A stretch of DNA of 64,000 nucleotides from SB11 sp964584305 (GCA_964584305.1 CAZOZL010000011.1:18092-82091); one strand, 5' to 3'; shown: positions 35,316-45,240, counted from the stretch's first letter. Made by a program: numbers and translations. The notes: generated by a model not told the origin, from the letters alone.

Positions 35316-36689
35316 ATGAAGTCGAACATTAAAAGGTATGTAGTTTTAGCATTTTCCACGGTGGCTTTCACTGTTTCATTATTTGCTCAACAAGCTACTA
35401 AATTCAGTATTAAAGAAGCTGTTGCCTTTGCAAAAAAGAACAACCTAACGCTTCGCAGTACCCGTTTAGAAGAAAACATCGCTAATCAAAAAGTAAAAGA
35501 AACATTAGCCTCTGGGTTACCACAAATTAGTGGAAATATTAGCTATACCAACAATATACAAATTGCTACACAGCGTTTGCCCAACTTTATAAACGATGGT
35601 TTACCCCCTGGTTCACCAAAAGGTCCCGATTTTATTGATGCACAATTTGGCGTATCCAACACATTAGCAGCAAGCGCACAATTAAATCAATTAATTTTTG
35701 ATGGCACTTACTTCTTAGGATTAAAAGCAGCGAAAGAGTTTGTAAAAATTAGCGAATATCAAATACGCCAAACAGAGATTGATGTGGAGATAAATACCAT
35801 AAAAGCATACTATGGTGTACTATTGGCTGAAAAGCGTATTGAATTAATAAATAATAATATAAAGAGTTTAGACTCAACATTATACACTTTAAAAGCACTG
35901 GCAAAAGAAGGCTTTGTAGAAACAGTGGATACTTCTCGTGTAGCATTATCACTATCCAACCTAAGTATCCAAAAAGCCGCATTAGAAGACCAACGCAAAA
36001 TGATGCTTAACTTTTTAAAATTGCAAATGGGTTTTGCAATAAATAAAGAGATAGAACTAACAGAAACAACTGAAAGTTTAACAGCCACATTAAAAGCGGC
36101 AAATGTGAGTGGAAAAGGAAGTGTAACAAACCGTAATGAATATAAACAACTTGACCAACAGGTGAAGTTAGGAGTATTAGATAAAAAACGATACAAAATG
36201 GGATACATTCCCACGCTTCACGGTTTCTTAAACCACAAACAAAATACCTTTGCCAGCGAAGGTCAGTTAGACCAATTGGGCGACCCTTGGTTTCCAGGCA
36301 CATCATGGGGCTTATCATTAAATATCCCCATATTTAGTGGGTTTAGGCGTAGAAGCCAGATAAACCAAGCCGATTTGCGCCTGCGCCAATACAAATTTAG
36401 GCTGCAAAGCTTTGAACAAGCCTACCAAAACGAAGTATTTACTGCACAAACCAATTACTTGCGTGCAGTAGATAAATACCAATTGCAAAAGAAAAATGTA
36501 GATTTAGCGAACGAAATTCGCCGTATAGCAAAAATTAAGCTTCAAGAAGGCTTAGGTACATCATTAGAATATACAACTGCCGTAGCCGAAAGTAATACCG
36601 CCCAAGCAAACAACATAATAGCTTTGTACGGACTAATGATGGCAGAATTAGATTACCGCAAAGCCACGGGAGCAAAAATTATAGATTAA
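35316..36689 (+). CDS. TolC family outer-membrane efflux protein
   Basis: The outer-membrane channel of a tripartite efflux pump. It has 457 residues. A signal peptide (VLAFSTVAFTVSLFAQ) is followed by the family start KFSIKEAVAFAKKNNLTLRS. Two OEP repeats of long helices plus beta segments are recognisable, including ETLASGLPQISGNISYTN in the first and WGLSLNIPIFSGFRRRSQINQA in the second. The AYQNEVFTAQTNYLRAVDKYQ helix and EGLGTSLEYTTAVAESNTAQ follow. No lipobox is present, as with most Bacteroidota homologues. It is sandwiched between the TetR gene and the adaptor gene, 43 nt before the latter. Confidence 0.93.
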   Translation: MKSNIKRYVVLAFSTVAFTVSLFAQQATKFSIKEAVAFAKKNNLTLRSTRLEENIANQKVKETLASGLPQISGNISYTNNIQIATQRLPNFINDGLPPGSPKGPDFIDAQFGVSNTLAASAQLNQLIFDGTYFLGLKAAKEFVKISEYQIRQTEIDVEINTIKAYYGVLLAEKRIELINNNIKSLDSTLYTLKALAKEGFVETVDTSRVALSLSNLSIQKAALEDQRKMMLNFLKLQMGFAINKEIELTETTESLTATLKAANVSGKGSVTNRNEYKQLDQQVKLGVLDKKRYKMGYIPTLHGFLNHKQNTFASEGQLDQLGDPWFPGTSWGLSLNIPIFSGFRRRSQINQADLRLRQYKFRLQSFEQAYQNEVFTAQTNYLRAVDKYQLQKKNVDLANEIRRIAKIKLQEGLGTSLEYTTAVAESNTAQANNIIALYGLMMAELDYRKATGAKIID

Positions 36690-36732
36690 AACTTTGAAAA
36701 CACTTATACAACCGATAACAACCAGTAATATT

Positions 36733-37851
36733 ATGAAAAAAATATTTGCATTAGCACTTATAGCCATTTTTGCAATATCGTGTGGCGCACCCGAAGATAA
36801 ACAAAAGCAGCTTGAAGAAAAGGAGAAAGAATATGCTATTTTGGGTAAAGAAATAAAAGAACTTAAAAAAGAGTTAGCCAAAAACGATACTACCACTACC
36901 ATTAATACCACACCAATACGTTTTAAAACTATTGAAATAAAAGAGTTTAAACGTTCGGTAGAAATACAAGGTATTGTAGAAAGTGATAAAAACATAGTTA
37001 TAAGTAGTGAAGTAGCAGGAAGAATTGTAGCTGTTTTAGTAAAAGAAGGGCAAAAAGTATCGCAAGGGCAAACTATTGCTCGTGTAAATGGAGATATTAC
37101 AGCAAACTCAATACAAGAGATAGAAAACACCCTGAAACTTGCTGAAATTACCTACACGAAACAAAAAAACCTATACGCACAAAATGTGGGTACTGAAATG
37201 CAATTACTGCGAGCAGAAAACCAACGTGATGCTTTAAAAAGGAAATTAACCACCCTGCGCTCACAATATGGCAAGTACAATATTACCTCGCCAGTAAGCG
37301 GAACAGTTGATGATTTATCAATAAATGTGGGAGAAAACATTATGCCTGGTATGCCCATTGCCCGTGTGGTAAACAATAAACAGCTAAAAGTTACGGCAAA
37401 CGTATCAGAAAAATACATTCCGGTAGTGCAACGTGGAAACAATGTGAAAGTGCAGTTTCCAAGTATAGGTACAGAAATGGATGCCAAAATAGGCGCAATA
37501 GGGCAAATAATTAACCCTGCCAACCGCACATTTAGCATGGTAATTAACCTAAACAAAACCAGCAAAACGCTAAAACCCAATCTATTGGCAATAGTTACCA
37601 TATACGATTATATAAACCCCGAAGCCTTGGCAATACCTTCAAATATTATTATAAATGATGGCACTGGTAACTTTATATATATATTAAAGAAAAAAGGGGA
37701 AAACCACATAGCCAAGAAAAGAACAATAGAAACTGGCAAAGTATCAGGGGCTTATATTGAAATTACTAAAGGCTTAAAAGCTGGAGAGAAAGTAATAACA
37801 GAAAATTATAAAAACCTTATTGATGGTGCTATAGTTAACATTATTAAGTAA
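36733..37851 (+). CDS. RND efflux periplasmic adaptor (MFP), lipoprotein
   Basis: A membrane-fusion protein linking the RND pump to TolC. I start it at ATG 36733 (372 aa), because MKKIFALALIAIFAISCG is a lipoprotein signal with the lipidated Cys at residue 17. A TTG 39 nt upstream would add nonsense residues. A short coiled coil (DKQKQLEEKEKEYAILGKEI) precedes the barrel-sandwich hybrid (VAGRIVAVLVKEGQKVSQGQ) and its second half (YNITSPVSGTVDDLSINVGE). The alpha-hairpin ENTLKLAEITYTKQKNLYAQ lies between them, and the beta-barrel and membrane-proximal domains follow. Adaptors of this HlyD/AcrA type are inner-membrane or outer-membrane lipoproteins in Bacteroidota. It is co-transcribed with TolC and the pump. 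Confidence 0.93.
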   Translation: MKKIFALALIAIFAISCGAPEDKQKQLEEKEKEYAILGKEIKELKKELAKNDTTTTINTTPIRFKTIEIKEFKRSVEIQGIVESDKNIVISSEVAGRIVAVLVKEGQKVSQGQTIARVNGDITANSIQEIENTLKLAEITYTKQKNLYAQNVGTEMQLLRAENQRDALKRKLTTLRSQYGKYNITSPVSGTVDDLSINVGENIMPGMPIARVVNNKQLKVTANVSEKYIPVVQRGNNVKVQFPSIGTEMDAKIGAIGQIINPANRTFSMVINLNKTSKTLKPNLLAIVTIYDYINPEALAIPSNIIINDGTGNFIYILKKKGENHIAKKRTIETGKVSGAYIEITKGLKAGEKVITENYKNLIDGAIVNIIK

Positions 37852-37880
37852 TAAAAAAAAATCCAAAGCGAATAATATTT

Positions 37881-40800
37881 ATGAGCACCACAGGAGATAA
37901 AAATAAAACGTATAAAGAGTTTGGCATATCCTCATTTGCTATAAATAACCGCACAAGTATTTATGTGTTGGTATTTATAGTACTTATAGTAGGGCTGGTA
38001 GGATATACCACTATGCCCAAAGAGGCTTATCCCGAAGTTAAACAACCTACTATATATGTGGGTACGGTTTACCCAGGTAACTCTCCCGCAGATATGGAGA
38101 ACTTGGTAACAAGACCCATAGAAAAAGAAATAAAATCCTTAAAAGGTATTAAAAAGTTCAGCTCCACCTCAATACAAGACTACTCAACCATTGTAGTTGA
38201 GTTTGATTTGGACGTAACCCCTGAAAAGGCGTTGAAGGATGTGAAAGATGCGGTAGATAAAATGAAATCTGATTTACCCAATGATTTACCCAACGACCCC
38301 AATATTTTCGAGTTAAATTTTTCAGATTTTCCCGTACTAAATGTAAATATATCGGGCAGTTTTAGCTACGATGTATTAAAAGAAAATGCTGAATATTTGC
38401 AAGATGAGTTTGAAAAACTCCCCGAAATATCAAAAGCTGAACTGCGTGGATTGCTGGATAAAGAGGTGAAAATATCGGTAGATAAAAACCAAATGGAAGC
38501 CCTTGAAATTAGCTTTCAAGATATTGAGAATGCTGTTGCTGGTGAAAATGTAACCATGTCTGGTGGGGAGATTTTAAGTATAGACGGTGAGAACCGAAAC
38601 CGCAGAAATATAAGAGTAATAGGCGAGTTTAAAGACTATAAAAAAATGGGGAACATCATTGTAAAAGATGAAAACCAAGATATAGTACTGCTTAAAGATA
38701 TTGCCACAATAGAGTTTGGACCTGAAGAACCAACAAGTTTTGCCCGCTTAGATAATAAGCAAGTGGTATCTATTGATATCATGAAAAAATCGGGCGAAAA
38801 TTTATTAAACGGAGTTGATGGTGTTAAAAGAATAATTAAAAAGGCAAAAAAATCTAAGCTACCTCCAGGTATGAAGGTTGTTTTTACCAACGATCAATCT
38901 ACCCAAACCCGTGATAATGTTGACAACCTTGAAAATAGTATAATATCAGGTATTATATTAGTTGTTTTGGTATTACTGTTTTTTATGGGCATACGCAATG
39001 CCATGTTTGTAGGTATTGCCATCCCATTATCAATGCTGTTAGGTTTTGCCATACTCTATTTCATGGGTTCATCACTTAATACTATGGTTCTTTTTTCACT
39101 AATCATGGCTTTAGGTATGCTGGTGGATAATGGTATTGTGGTAGTAGAAAACGTTTATCGCCTCTATACAGAAGAAGGTTTAGATAAGAAAAATGCATCA
39201 AAATACGGTATTGGTGAAGTTGCAGTGCCCATTATAGCCTCAACCCTTACAACCTTAGCAGCTTTCTTACCCCTACTATTTTGGCAAAGTTTGATGGGTG
39301 AGTTTATGAAATATCTTCCCATTACGCTTATCATAGTATTATCATCATCACTATTTGTGGGCTTAGTAGTAAACCCTGTTATTACCTCAAAATATATCCA
39401 AAAAGCGGGCGATAGTAAACCCTCGCCTATAAGACGTTTTTGGGCAATAAATGCAGTACTAATTGTATTGGGAATACTGTTAACAATAAATGGAGATATT
39501 TTATTTGGTAATATTTCACTACTATTAGCCGCACTAAGAATACTTACTCGCTTTGTATTGAAACCTGGTGCAGAGCGTTTTCAGAAAAAAGGCTTGGTAA
39601 AATTAGAAGCATTGTATTTAAAAGTAATTCGTTTTGCACTAAAACGCTCAATCGCAATTATTATTGGCACTATACTCTTAATGATTGGGAGTATAAAATT
39701 TTTTGGAGCTAGTGATACAAAAGTTGTTTTCTTTCCTGTAAACGAGCCGTTGTACTTCAATGTTTTTATTGAAACACCCATTGGTACTGATATTGAAAAA
39801 ACCAATGCCATTACCAAAAGAATTGAACATATAATTCAAGAAAAACTAAAACCCGATAGTTCTATTATCGAGGCAGTATTGGCACAAGTGGGCGAGGGAA
39901 CAGCAGACCCCAGTCAAGGTATTCAGCAAGGTGCATCGCCAAATAAAGCGCGGGTTACTGTCTCTTTTATTAAAACATCTGAAAGAAAAATTAAATTTCC
40001 TGATGCCCGCAAAACATCAGAAGTAATGGAAGGTGTGCGTGAAGTATTAAAAAACATACCCGATGCTAATATTACCGTTGAAAAAAACAATGAAGGACCG
40101 CCAGTAGGCAAGCCCATTAACTTAGAGGTAACGGGCGAAAACTACGACACACTTATTAAATACAGCAGGCTTATAAAAAAGAAAATGGAGGCGGCAAATG
40201 TACCAGGGGTAGACAAACTAAAATCTGACTTAGAAGCCGATAAGCCTGAACTATTAGTAATTATAAACCGTGAAGCGGCTCGCCGCTATGGTGTTTCAAC
40301 CTTTAGTATTGCCAATACCATCCGTACGGGTAGCTTTGGAAAAGAAATATCAAAATACAAGGAAGGCGAGGATGATTTCCCTATTAACCTGCGGTTAAGA
40401 AACAAAGAGCGGTATAATGAGTCTGACTTGATGAATCAACTTATTACCTTTCGCAACCAATCCACTGGAAAAATTGTACAAGTACCTATTTCTGCCGTTG
40501 CTGATGTGGAGTATGGAACAACCTTTGGTTCTATAAAACGTAGAGATATGGATAGGGTTATTACTATATATTCTAACCTTAAAGAAGGATATGCGCCCAC
40601 CACTATAATTCCAGTTTATAAAGCCATGTTAGCAGAGTATGAACTACCCGAAGGATACTCTTTTAAATTTACAGGAGAACAAGAGGAACAAGATAAATCG
40701 ACGGCATTTTTAGGAAACGCCTTTCTTATTGCATTTATGCTCATTTTCTTAATTCTTGTAGCACAGTTTAATAGTGTAATTAGCCCAGTTATAATTTTGC

Positions 40801-41324
40801 TTTCAGTAGTTTTTAGTACCATTGGGGTATTTTTAGGCTTTGGTATTTTTGAGATGGATTTCTCTATAATGATGTGTGGAATAGGTATTATATCATTAGC
40901 AGGTATTGCCGTAAACAACGCCATTGTATTAATTGACTATACCAACCTTACACGTGAAAGAAAGAAAGAAGAATTAGGATTAGGCGAGGATGATTTGCTT
41001 CCATTAGATGAGCTAAAAAACACTATTATCTCTGCTGGAAAAACGCGTTTACGCCCTGTATTATTAACAGCTATAACTACTATACTGGGGCTTATACCAT
41101 TGGCAGTAGGTATTAATATTAACTTTTTTACTTTACTAAGCGAGTACGATGCTCAATTTTATATTGGCGGCGATAGTACCGTTTTTTGGGCTCCAATGAG
41201 TTGGACTATTATTTTTGGATTAATATTTACCACCTTTTTAACCCTTGTTGTTGTACCTGCACTGTTTTATGTAAGTGAGCGAGGACAACGATGGGCAAAA
41301 GGCTTAATGAGTAAAAAAGCATAA
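37881..41324 (+). CDS. RND multidrug efflux transporter (AcrB/HAE-1 type)
   Basis: The proton-driven inner-membrane pump of the tripartite system. It has 1147 residues. The N-terminus holds TM1 (SIYVLVFIVLIVGLVGYTTM) followed by PKEAYPEVKQPTIYV, the start of the porter domain; NSPADMENLVTRPIEKEIK is a family signature. TM2-TM6 start near residue 355, with the proton-relay region ALGMLVDNGIVVVENVYR. An extra pair of hydrophobic stretches around residues 520-560 extends the central part, and TM8-TM12 begin near residue 950 with GIISLAGIAVNNAIVLIDY. The long central insertion relative to AcrB (about 1050) is common in Bacteroidota. A terminator follows the gene. The substrates are unknown. Confidence 0.94.
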   Translation: MSTTGDKNKTYKEFGISSFAINNRTSIYVLVFIVLIVGLVGYTTMPKEAYPEVKQPTIYVGTVYPGNSPADMENLVTRPIEKEIKSLKGIKKFSSTSIQDYSTIVVEFDLDVTPEKALKDVKDAVDKMKSDLPNDLPNDPNIFELNFSDFPVLNVNISGSFSYDVLKENAEYLQDEFEKLPEISKAELRGLLDKEVKISVDKNQMEALEISFQDIENAVAGENVTMSGGEILSIDGENRNRRNIRVIGEFKDYKKMGNIIVKDENQDIVLLKDIATIEFGPEEPTSFARLDNKQVVSIDIMKKSGENLLNGVDGVKRIIKKAKKSKLPPGMKVVFTNDQSTQTRDNVDNLENSIISGIILVVLVLLFFMGIRNAMFVGIAIPLSMLLGFAILYFMGSSLNTMVLFSLIMALGMLVDNGIVVVENVYRLYTEEGLDKKNASKYGIGEVAVPIIASTLTTLAAFLPLLFWQSLMGEFMKYLPITLIIVLSSSLFVGLVVNPVITSKYIQKAGDSKPSPIRRFWAINAVLIVLGILLTINGDILFGNISLLLAALRILTRFVLKPGAERFQKKGLVKLEALYLKVIRFALKRSIAIIIGTILLMIGSIKFFGASDTKVVFFPVNEPLYFNVFIETPIGTDIEKTNAITKRIEHIIQEKLKPDSSIIEAVLAQVGEGTADPSQGIQQGASPNKARVTVSFIKTSERKIKFPDARKTSEVMEGVREVLKNIPDANITVEKNNEGPPVGKPINLEVTGENYDTLIKYSRLIKKKMEAANVPGVDKLKSDLEADKPELLVIINREAARRYGVSTFSIANTIRTGSFGKEISKYKEGEDDFPINLRLRNKERYNESDLMNQLITFRNQSTGKIVQVPISAVADVEYGTTFGSIKRRDMDRVITIYSNLKEGYAPTTIIPVYKAMLAEYELPEGYSFKFTGEQEEQDKSTAFLGNAFLIAFMLIFLILVAQFNSVISPVIILLSVVFSTIGVFLGFGIFEMDFSIMMCGIGIISLAGIAVNNAIVLIDYTNLTRERKKEELGLGEDDLLPLDELKNTIISAGKTRLRPVLLTAITTILGLIPLAVGININFFTLLSEYDAQFYIGGDSTVFWAPMSWTIIFGLIFTTFLTLVVVPALFYVSERGQRWAKGLMSKKA

Positions 41325-41360
41325 AATATCCCTTTATCAATTTCGTTATATTTTGATAAG

Positions 41361-41395
41361 CCCGTTTTGCAAATTGCAAAGCGGGTTTTTTGTTT
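41361..41395 (+). terminator. Rho-independent terminator of the efflux operon
   Basis: A GC-tipped stem of at least ten pairs (CCCGTTTTGC at 41361-41370 with GCAAAGCGGG at 41376-41385) has a 5-nt loop and is followed by six T. It lies 36 nt after the pump gene. Confidence 0.9.
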
Positions 41396-41489
41396 GTTGA
41401 AAATTTTCGCCAAAAAATAAAAATGGCAGTATATTGCAGCAACGTTTAAAAGGTAAAAACGGTCTTAAACCATATTAAATAATAAAATT

Positions 41490-41918
41490 ATGAAAAAAAT
41501 TTACATACTCTTTGTAGCATTTACATTAGCATTTGCAGTATCATCATGTAGTAAAGACGATGATAATAGTGGTAGCACAACACCCGATACAACTGGTGGT
41601 GGTGGTGGAACTTTAGATGTTTGGGCAGCAATTCAGGGTACATACAGCGGCGGTGAAACAACATCTCTTACTGGTACAAAAGATAATGTTGAACTTACTA
41701 TTACTAAAATTAGTGATACTAAAATCCGTTTAACCCCTGGTGCTAATAGCGACCACTTACAAACATTGGAAATTGATATATTTAAAAACGATACTTCTAT
41801 TTTTCATCAGCAAGGCATATTTAATGGTTCGTTCTTTATTATAGCCAACTCTAACCCACCACAATTAGTGTTGGATGATAAAACAAATACTGTCAGCTAT
41901 TTTGGGCTAAAAAAATAA
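41490..41918 (+). CDS. Small lipoprotein of unknown function
   Basis: A 142-residue lipoprotein. The signal peptide ends in AVSSC with the lipidated Cys at residue 20. The following SKDDDNSGS is the acidic, Asp-rich stretch that often serves as a surface-export signal for lipoproteins in Bacteroidota. A Gly-rich linker (GGGGGTLD) leads to a compact domain of about 95 residues, WAAIQGTYSGGETTSL onward. By its alternating pattern this looks beta-rich and resembles small lipocalin-like or calycin-like lipoproteins, but I cannot assign a family. It is monocistronic, with a strong terminator after it. An exposed or periplasmic binding role is possible. Confidence 0.75.
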   Translation: MKKIYILFVAFTLAFAVSSCSKDDDNSGSTTPDTTGGGGGTLDVWAAIQGTYSGGETTSLTGTKDNVELTITKISDTKIRLTPGANSDHLQTLEIDIFKNDTSIFHQQGIFNGSFFIIANSNPPQLVLDDKTNTVSYFGLKK

Positions 41919-41942
41919 GCACTTACGCTCTTTTTAAAATAT

Positions 41943-41981
41943 AAAAAAAGTCCCGATGCTATAAGCATCGGGACTTTTTTT
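41943..41981. terminator. Bidirectional terminator
   Basis: A perfect 11-bp stem GTCCCGATGCT/AGCATCGGGAC (41950-41974, 3-nt loop) has an A-run on its left and a T-run on its right. It therefore can end both the lipoprotein gene (plus) and the AsmA-like gene (minus), which converge here. Confidence 0.92.
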
Positions 41982-41998
41982 ATTTATCAGCAGTTTTT

Positions 41999-44845
41999 TT
42001 ATTTGTTTAAAGCATTGTTTTTGCCTGCTCTTGCATCTTTGTTTAGCTTATCTGCTTTTTTACGAGCTACATCAACAATGCCATCTGCTTTTGCATCTCC
42101 TTCGGCAACAACTTTATCTGATTTAGTTTTTGCCTTGCTCTTTAGTTTCTCAGCAATTTTTTTTGCAGCCCGCTTAGCTATTGGGTTATTACCTGCAAGT
42201 TTCACCTTGTCATCAGCCTCTTTATTAGCCTTTGCTATTATAGCATCAGCTTGCCTACGGTTTTCGGCTTTTATAGCATCCGCTTGTTTTTGGGCATCTG
42301 CAATTAGTTTATCGCCAGTAGCTTTTGCTTGTGCCAAGCGTTTTTCAATTTCATTATCTACTTTTTTAATTACCTTTTTCTTTTCTTGGTTAAATTTCTG
42401 CTTTGCAATATCTTTTACATCATCTAAAGCATTTTTAGCAATATCTTTTAAACTCGTTTTAATTATGGGGTTTGTAGTAAAACCACCTATTAAGGCGTTT
42501 ATATTTAGCATTTCTTTAGGGTTAAGCGCAACTCCCTTTTTACCCACTTCTGATAATAAGTTGTTTAACGCACTATTAGCACCACCAAATAAACTACGGG
42601 GAATACCCAACTTCACATTATAATCAAGCGATTGGTCTAAGCCTGATGAGCCCTCAATGGTCATTTTCATTCCATTGGCATTTATATCAAAAGGCTGTAA
42701 GGCTATTCGTCCATCTTCGATTTTAAACAGCAGTAAAATTTTATTTAAGTTAAATGATCCCAGTTTAGCCACTTTAAGTGTATTTGCCAACTTGCTCATA
42801 GGCGGATAGCCCGATAGTGATGCGTTAGGTATACTTAGACTACCATTACTGGTAAGGCTATTTAGCAGTGGCATCATGTCCTCTCCTAATAATGTATTCA
42901 TATCAAAATTTGCTGATATTTTACCATTAATATACTTTGCTATGGGCGATAATTGCTGAACAGTATTCATGTATTTAAATGCTTGGCTTGCCTCAATAGC
43001 ATTTAAAGCAAAGTTTAATTTTGTTTCAGGTTTTGCAGGATTAACAGTACTATACAAACCATTAATTTTCACACTACCTCCAAAAATATCAGTACGCACA
43101 TTGTTTAGGGTAATGGCTTGGTTGGCTATTTTAGCTTTTCCTCCCATATTGGTTAATTCTAAGTTGTCATACAAAAAGCGTTTAATGTCTAAATTCAAAT
43201 CGAAATCAATATTTTTAGGCACTTCCACAATCTCTAATGGAATAGTATCAGCGGGTTGTGGGGTTTCAGTACCGTTACTCTCACCCGTTAAGTATTGGTT
43301 AGCATCAAACAATTTCGATTTTAGGTTTAAATTTCCTGTAAGTACCCCGTTTCCAAAAAAGTACCCGAAAAAATTACTCAAACTTCCTTTCATGCTCACA
43401 TCGCTATTGCCCAATACCGCATCAAACACAGGTAGTTCTACAGTTTTAGGATTAAAATTGAGTTGTGCTTTAGTGATTGTGGTTTTGGGCAAGCTATCGG
43501 TATCATACACTACATTATTAGCCTTTATACTTCCTGTTGCGTTAAACGCTTCATATTGTTCTTTCTCAATGGTTGATGCCCGCCCTTTAGCTTGCATATC
43601 GGCGGTAATTAGTCCGCTTAGTGTTGTCCCTTTTTCTAAAGGCACTAATTTAGAAACTTGCACTAAGTCAATACTACCTTTGGCTTTCATATCAACATAG
43701 GGGTCGGTAGTAGGGTTTTTAACATACATTTTTGCATGAAAAGGATTATCTGCCAATACAAAATCAAACTTCTTTAAATCAATTATAGTATGGTCAATTA
43801 CCCCATCAGGGTTGCTTATATTTAAGTTTACAAAAATGCTTTTAATATCTGCTGGCATATCAGGGTATTTAAATGTGCCATTATCTATAAGCAAGTTCAC
43901 ATTAAAAGTAGGGATGGTGGTTTCATTGTAAATGCCTTTAAGCACCCCATCAAGACCTAATTTACCCGTAGTTTTTATACTCGCAAAGTCTTTGGTAAAT
44001 ACAGCAGGAATTAGCGATAGTATGTTTTTAAATTCAGTTTTCTTAGCCGCAAATTTCAAATCCATTTCAATATCATCAGCAGGCATGGCTACAAAACCAT
44101 CAAAACCAGCAAACAGCTCATTTAGCTGTAATTCATTCTCTTTAAAAGTAAATTTAAACTGCTTCATATCAACTTCTAAATCAGCTTTAAAGTTTGTTTT
44201 TACTTTGTTTAAATACTTTATGCCTTCCATAGCAAAAGTTACGGCTTGTATATCTGTTTGGGTAGTAATAGTAAAAAGGTCTTGGGTAAAATCTCCGCTT
44301 AGGGTGTGGTTAAATCCTTCAAGGGAAGTGTACATCCCGCCTTGTTGGTCATCATAAATTATTTGCCCATCAGTAATTTTTAATTTTTTCAATCCCAGTT
44401 TAAACGATGCTGAAGTATCGGCGGGATTTTCATCAGTGGCTGTGTCAGCCGATGGTTTCATAATATCCCAATTGGGTACGCCATCTTTTCCCACTTTTGC
44501 ATAAATGCGGGGTTGGTATAAGCTAATTTCGTTTATCTTAATTTTATCACCCGATATTACCGACATTATATCAAGTGTTGCGCTAAATTCTTTTACAGAT
44601 ACCAGTGTATCCACATCCAAACTATCAGCTATGCTAAAGTTTTTTAACCCGATAGTAAACTGCGGAAAGTTCTTAAATAGGCTTAAACTTACATCATTAT
44701 CAAAATTAACGGTGGCGGTAAGCTGTTTATTCGCCTCACTTTTTACTAACCCAACAATTTTACTTTTAAAAACAAGTGGCAGCACTATTAACAGCCCTAA
44801 AACCACTACTATTACAACTGCGAATATTTTAAAAAACTTCTTCAT
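41999..44845 (-). CDS. AsmA-like envelope protein with C-terminal coiled coil
   Basis: A 948-residue AsmA-family protein. Such proteins are anchored in the inner membrane and span the periplasm as a long beta-groove, with roles in lipid transport or outer-membrane biogenesis. The single N-terminal helix (IFAVVIVVVLGLLIVLPLVF) is followed by the AsmA start VGLVKSEANKQLTATVNF. A long beta-rich body follows, and the conserved AsmA C-terminal motifs lie around residues 650-810 (LTSNGSLSIPNASLSGYP, FNLNKILLLFKIEDGRIALQ, MTIEGSSGLDQSLDYNVKL). From about residue 820 the protein becomes an extended Lys/Ala/Glu-rich helix of about 130 residues (KKVIKKVDNEIEKRLAQAKA). That is a coiled coil not found in E. 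coli AsmA. Confidence 0.88.
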   Translation of the reverse strand: MKKFFKIFAVVIVVVLGLLIVLPLVFKSKIVGLVKSEANKQLTATVNFDNDVSLSLFKNFPQFTIGLKNFSIADSLDVDTLVSVKEFSATLDIMSVISGDKIKINEISLYQPRIYAKVGKDGVPNWDIMKPSADTATDENPADTSASFKLGLKKLKITDGQIIYDDQQGGMYTSLEGFNHTLSGDFTQDLFTITTQTDIQAVTFAMEGIKYLNKVKTNFKADLEVDMKQFKFTFKENELQLNELFAGFDGFVAMPADDIEMDLKFAAKKTEFKNILSLIPAVFTKDFASIKTTGKLGLDGVLKGIYNETTIPTFNVNLLIDNGTFKYPDMPADIKSIFVNLNISNPDGVIDHTIIDLKKFDFVLADNPFHAKMYVKNPTTDPYVDMKAKGSIDLVQVSKLVPLEKGTTLSGLITADMQAKGRASTIEKEQYEAFNATGSIKANNVVYDTDSLPKTTITKAQLNFNPKTVELPVFDAVLGNSDVSMKGSLSNFFGYFFGNGVLTGNLNLKSKLFDANQYLTGESNGTETPQPADTIPLEIVEVPKNIDFDLNLDIKRFLYDNLELTNMGGKAKIANQAITLNNVRTDIFGGSVKINGLYSTVNPAKPETKLNFALNAIEASQAFKYMNTVQQLSPIAKYINGKISANFDMNTLLGEDMMPLLNSLTSNGSLSIPNASLSGYPPMSKLANTLKVAKLGSFNLNKILLLFKIEDGRIALQPFDINANGMKMTIEGSSGLDQSLDYNVKLGIPRSLFGGANSALNNLLSEVGKKGVALNPKEMLNINALIGGFTTNPIIKTSLKDIAKNALDDVKDIAKQKFNQEKKKVIKKVDNEIEKRLAQAKATGDKLIADAQKQADAIKAENRRQADAIIAKANKEADDKVKLAGNNPIAKRAAKKIAEKLKSKAKTKSDKVVAEGDAKADGIVDVARKKADKLNKDARAGKNNALNK

Positions 44846-44864
44846 ATCTTTTTGTTATACATTA

Positions 44865-44872
44865 CAAAACTA
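44865..44872 (-). promoter_or_regulatory. Promoter -7 element of the AsmA-like gene
   Basis: The minus strand reads TAGTTTTG (TAnnTTTG) ending 19 nt before the ATG at 44845. The -33 region lacks a clear TTTG. Confidence 0.5.
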
Positions 44873-45021
44873 CTAAACATTAGGTAAACTATAATATAGT
44901 AGTATTGTTACTCCCCTACTTGCCTATCTAAACTCTGTTTACTGAAAACATACCTTTTAAGGCATTTATTGTGCCTTTAATTATGTGCTGCGCATATTTA
45001 ATACCACAGCATTAAACAGAT

Positions 45022-45062
45022 ATTAAGACCGTTACAAGGGCTAAGTTTAGCTTTTAGCATAG
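45022..45062 (+). repeat. Dispersed intergenic repeat, family B copy 1
   Basis: Contains AAGACCGTTACAAGGGCTAAG, then TTTAGCT and TAGCATAG. It matches the copy at 60003-60055 in order. A related copy lies inverted at 45187-45240. Confidence 0.55.
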
Positions 45063-45186
45063 TTTTGTTTGGGCAAGGGGATTTTTACCCTCCCCTTTCT
45101 CCCCCTTTCCTTCTCACAGGCTACCACAAGGGTAGAAACAGCGCACAACCCTTTGATAGCTTAATAAAGACACAAATCTATACTAA

Positions 45187-45240
45187 AAGCCAATAGTTAA
45201 AGCTAAAAAGTGAGCCATACCTCATTGCAACGGTCTTGTT
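45187..45240 (-). repeat. Dispersed intergenic repeat, family B copy 2 (inverted)
   Basis: Read on the minus strand this gives AAGACCGTTGCAATG, then TTTTTAGCTTTAACTATTGGCTTTT. It shares ACCGTTGCAA, TTTTAGCT and CTATTGGCTT with the copy at 60003-60055. It faces copy 1 about 130 bases away, so a transcript across both could pair in part. Confidence 0.55.

Noticed and set aside
42003..42623. A 206-codon plus-strand frame opposite the AsmA-like gene, hydrophobic and Ser/Ala-rich
   Set aside because: It mirrors the Lys/Ala/Glu coiled-coil codons of the opposite strand; no promoter or known motif, and the minus-strand gene is well supported.
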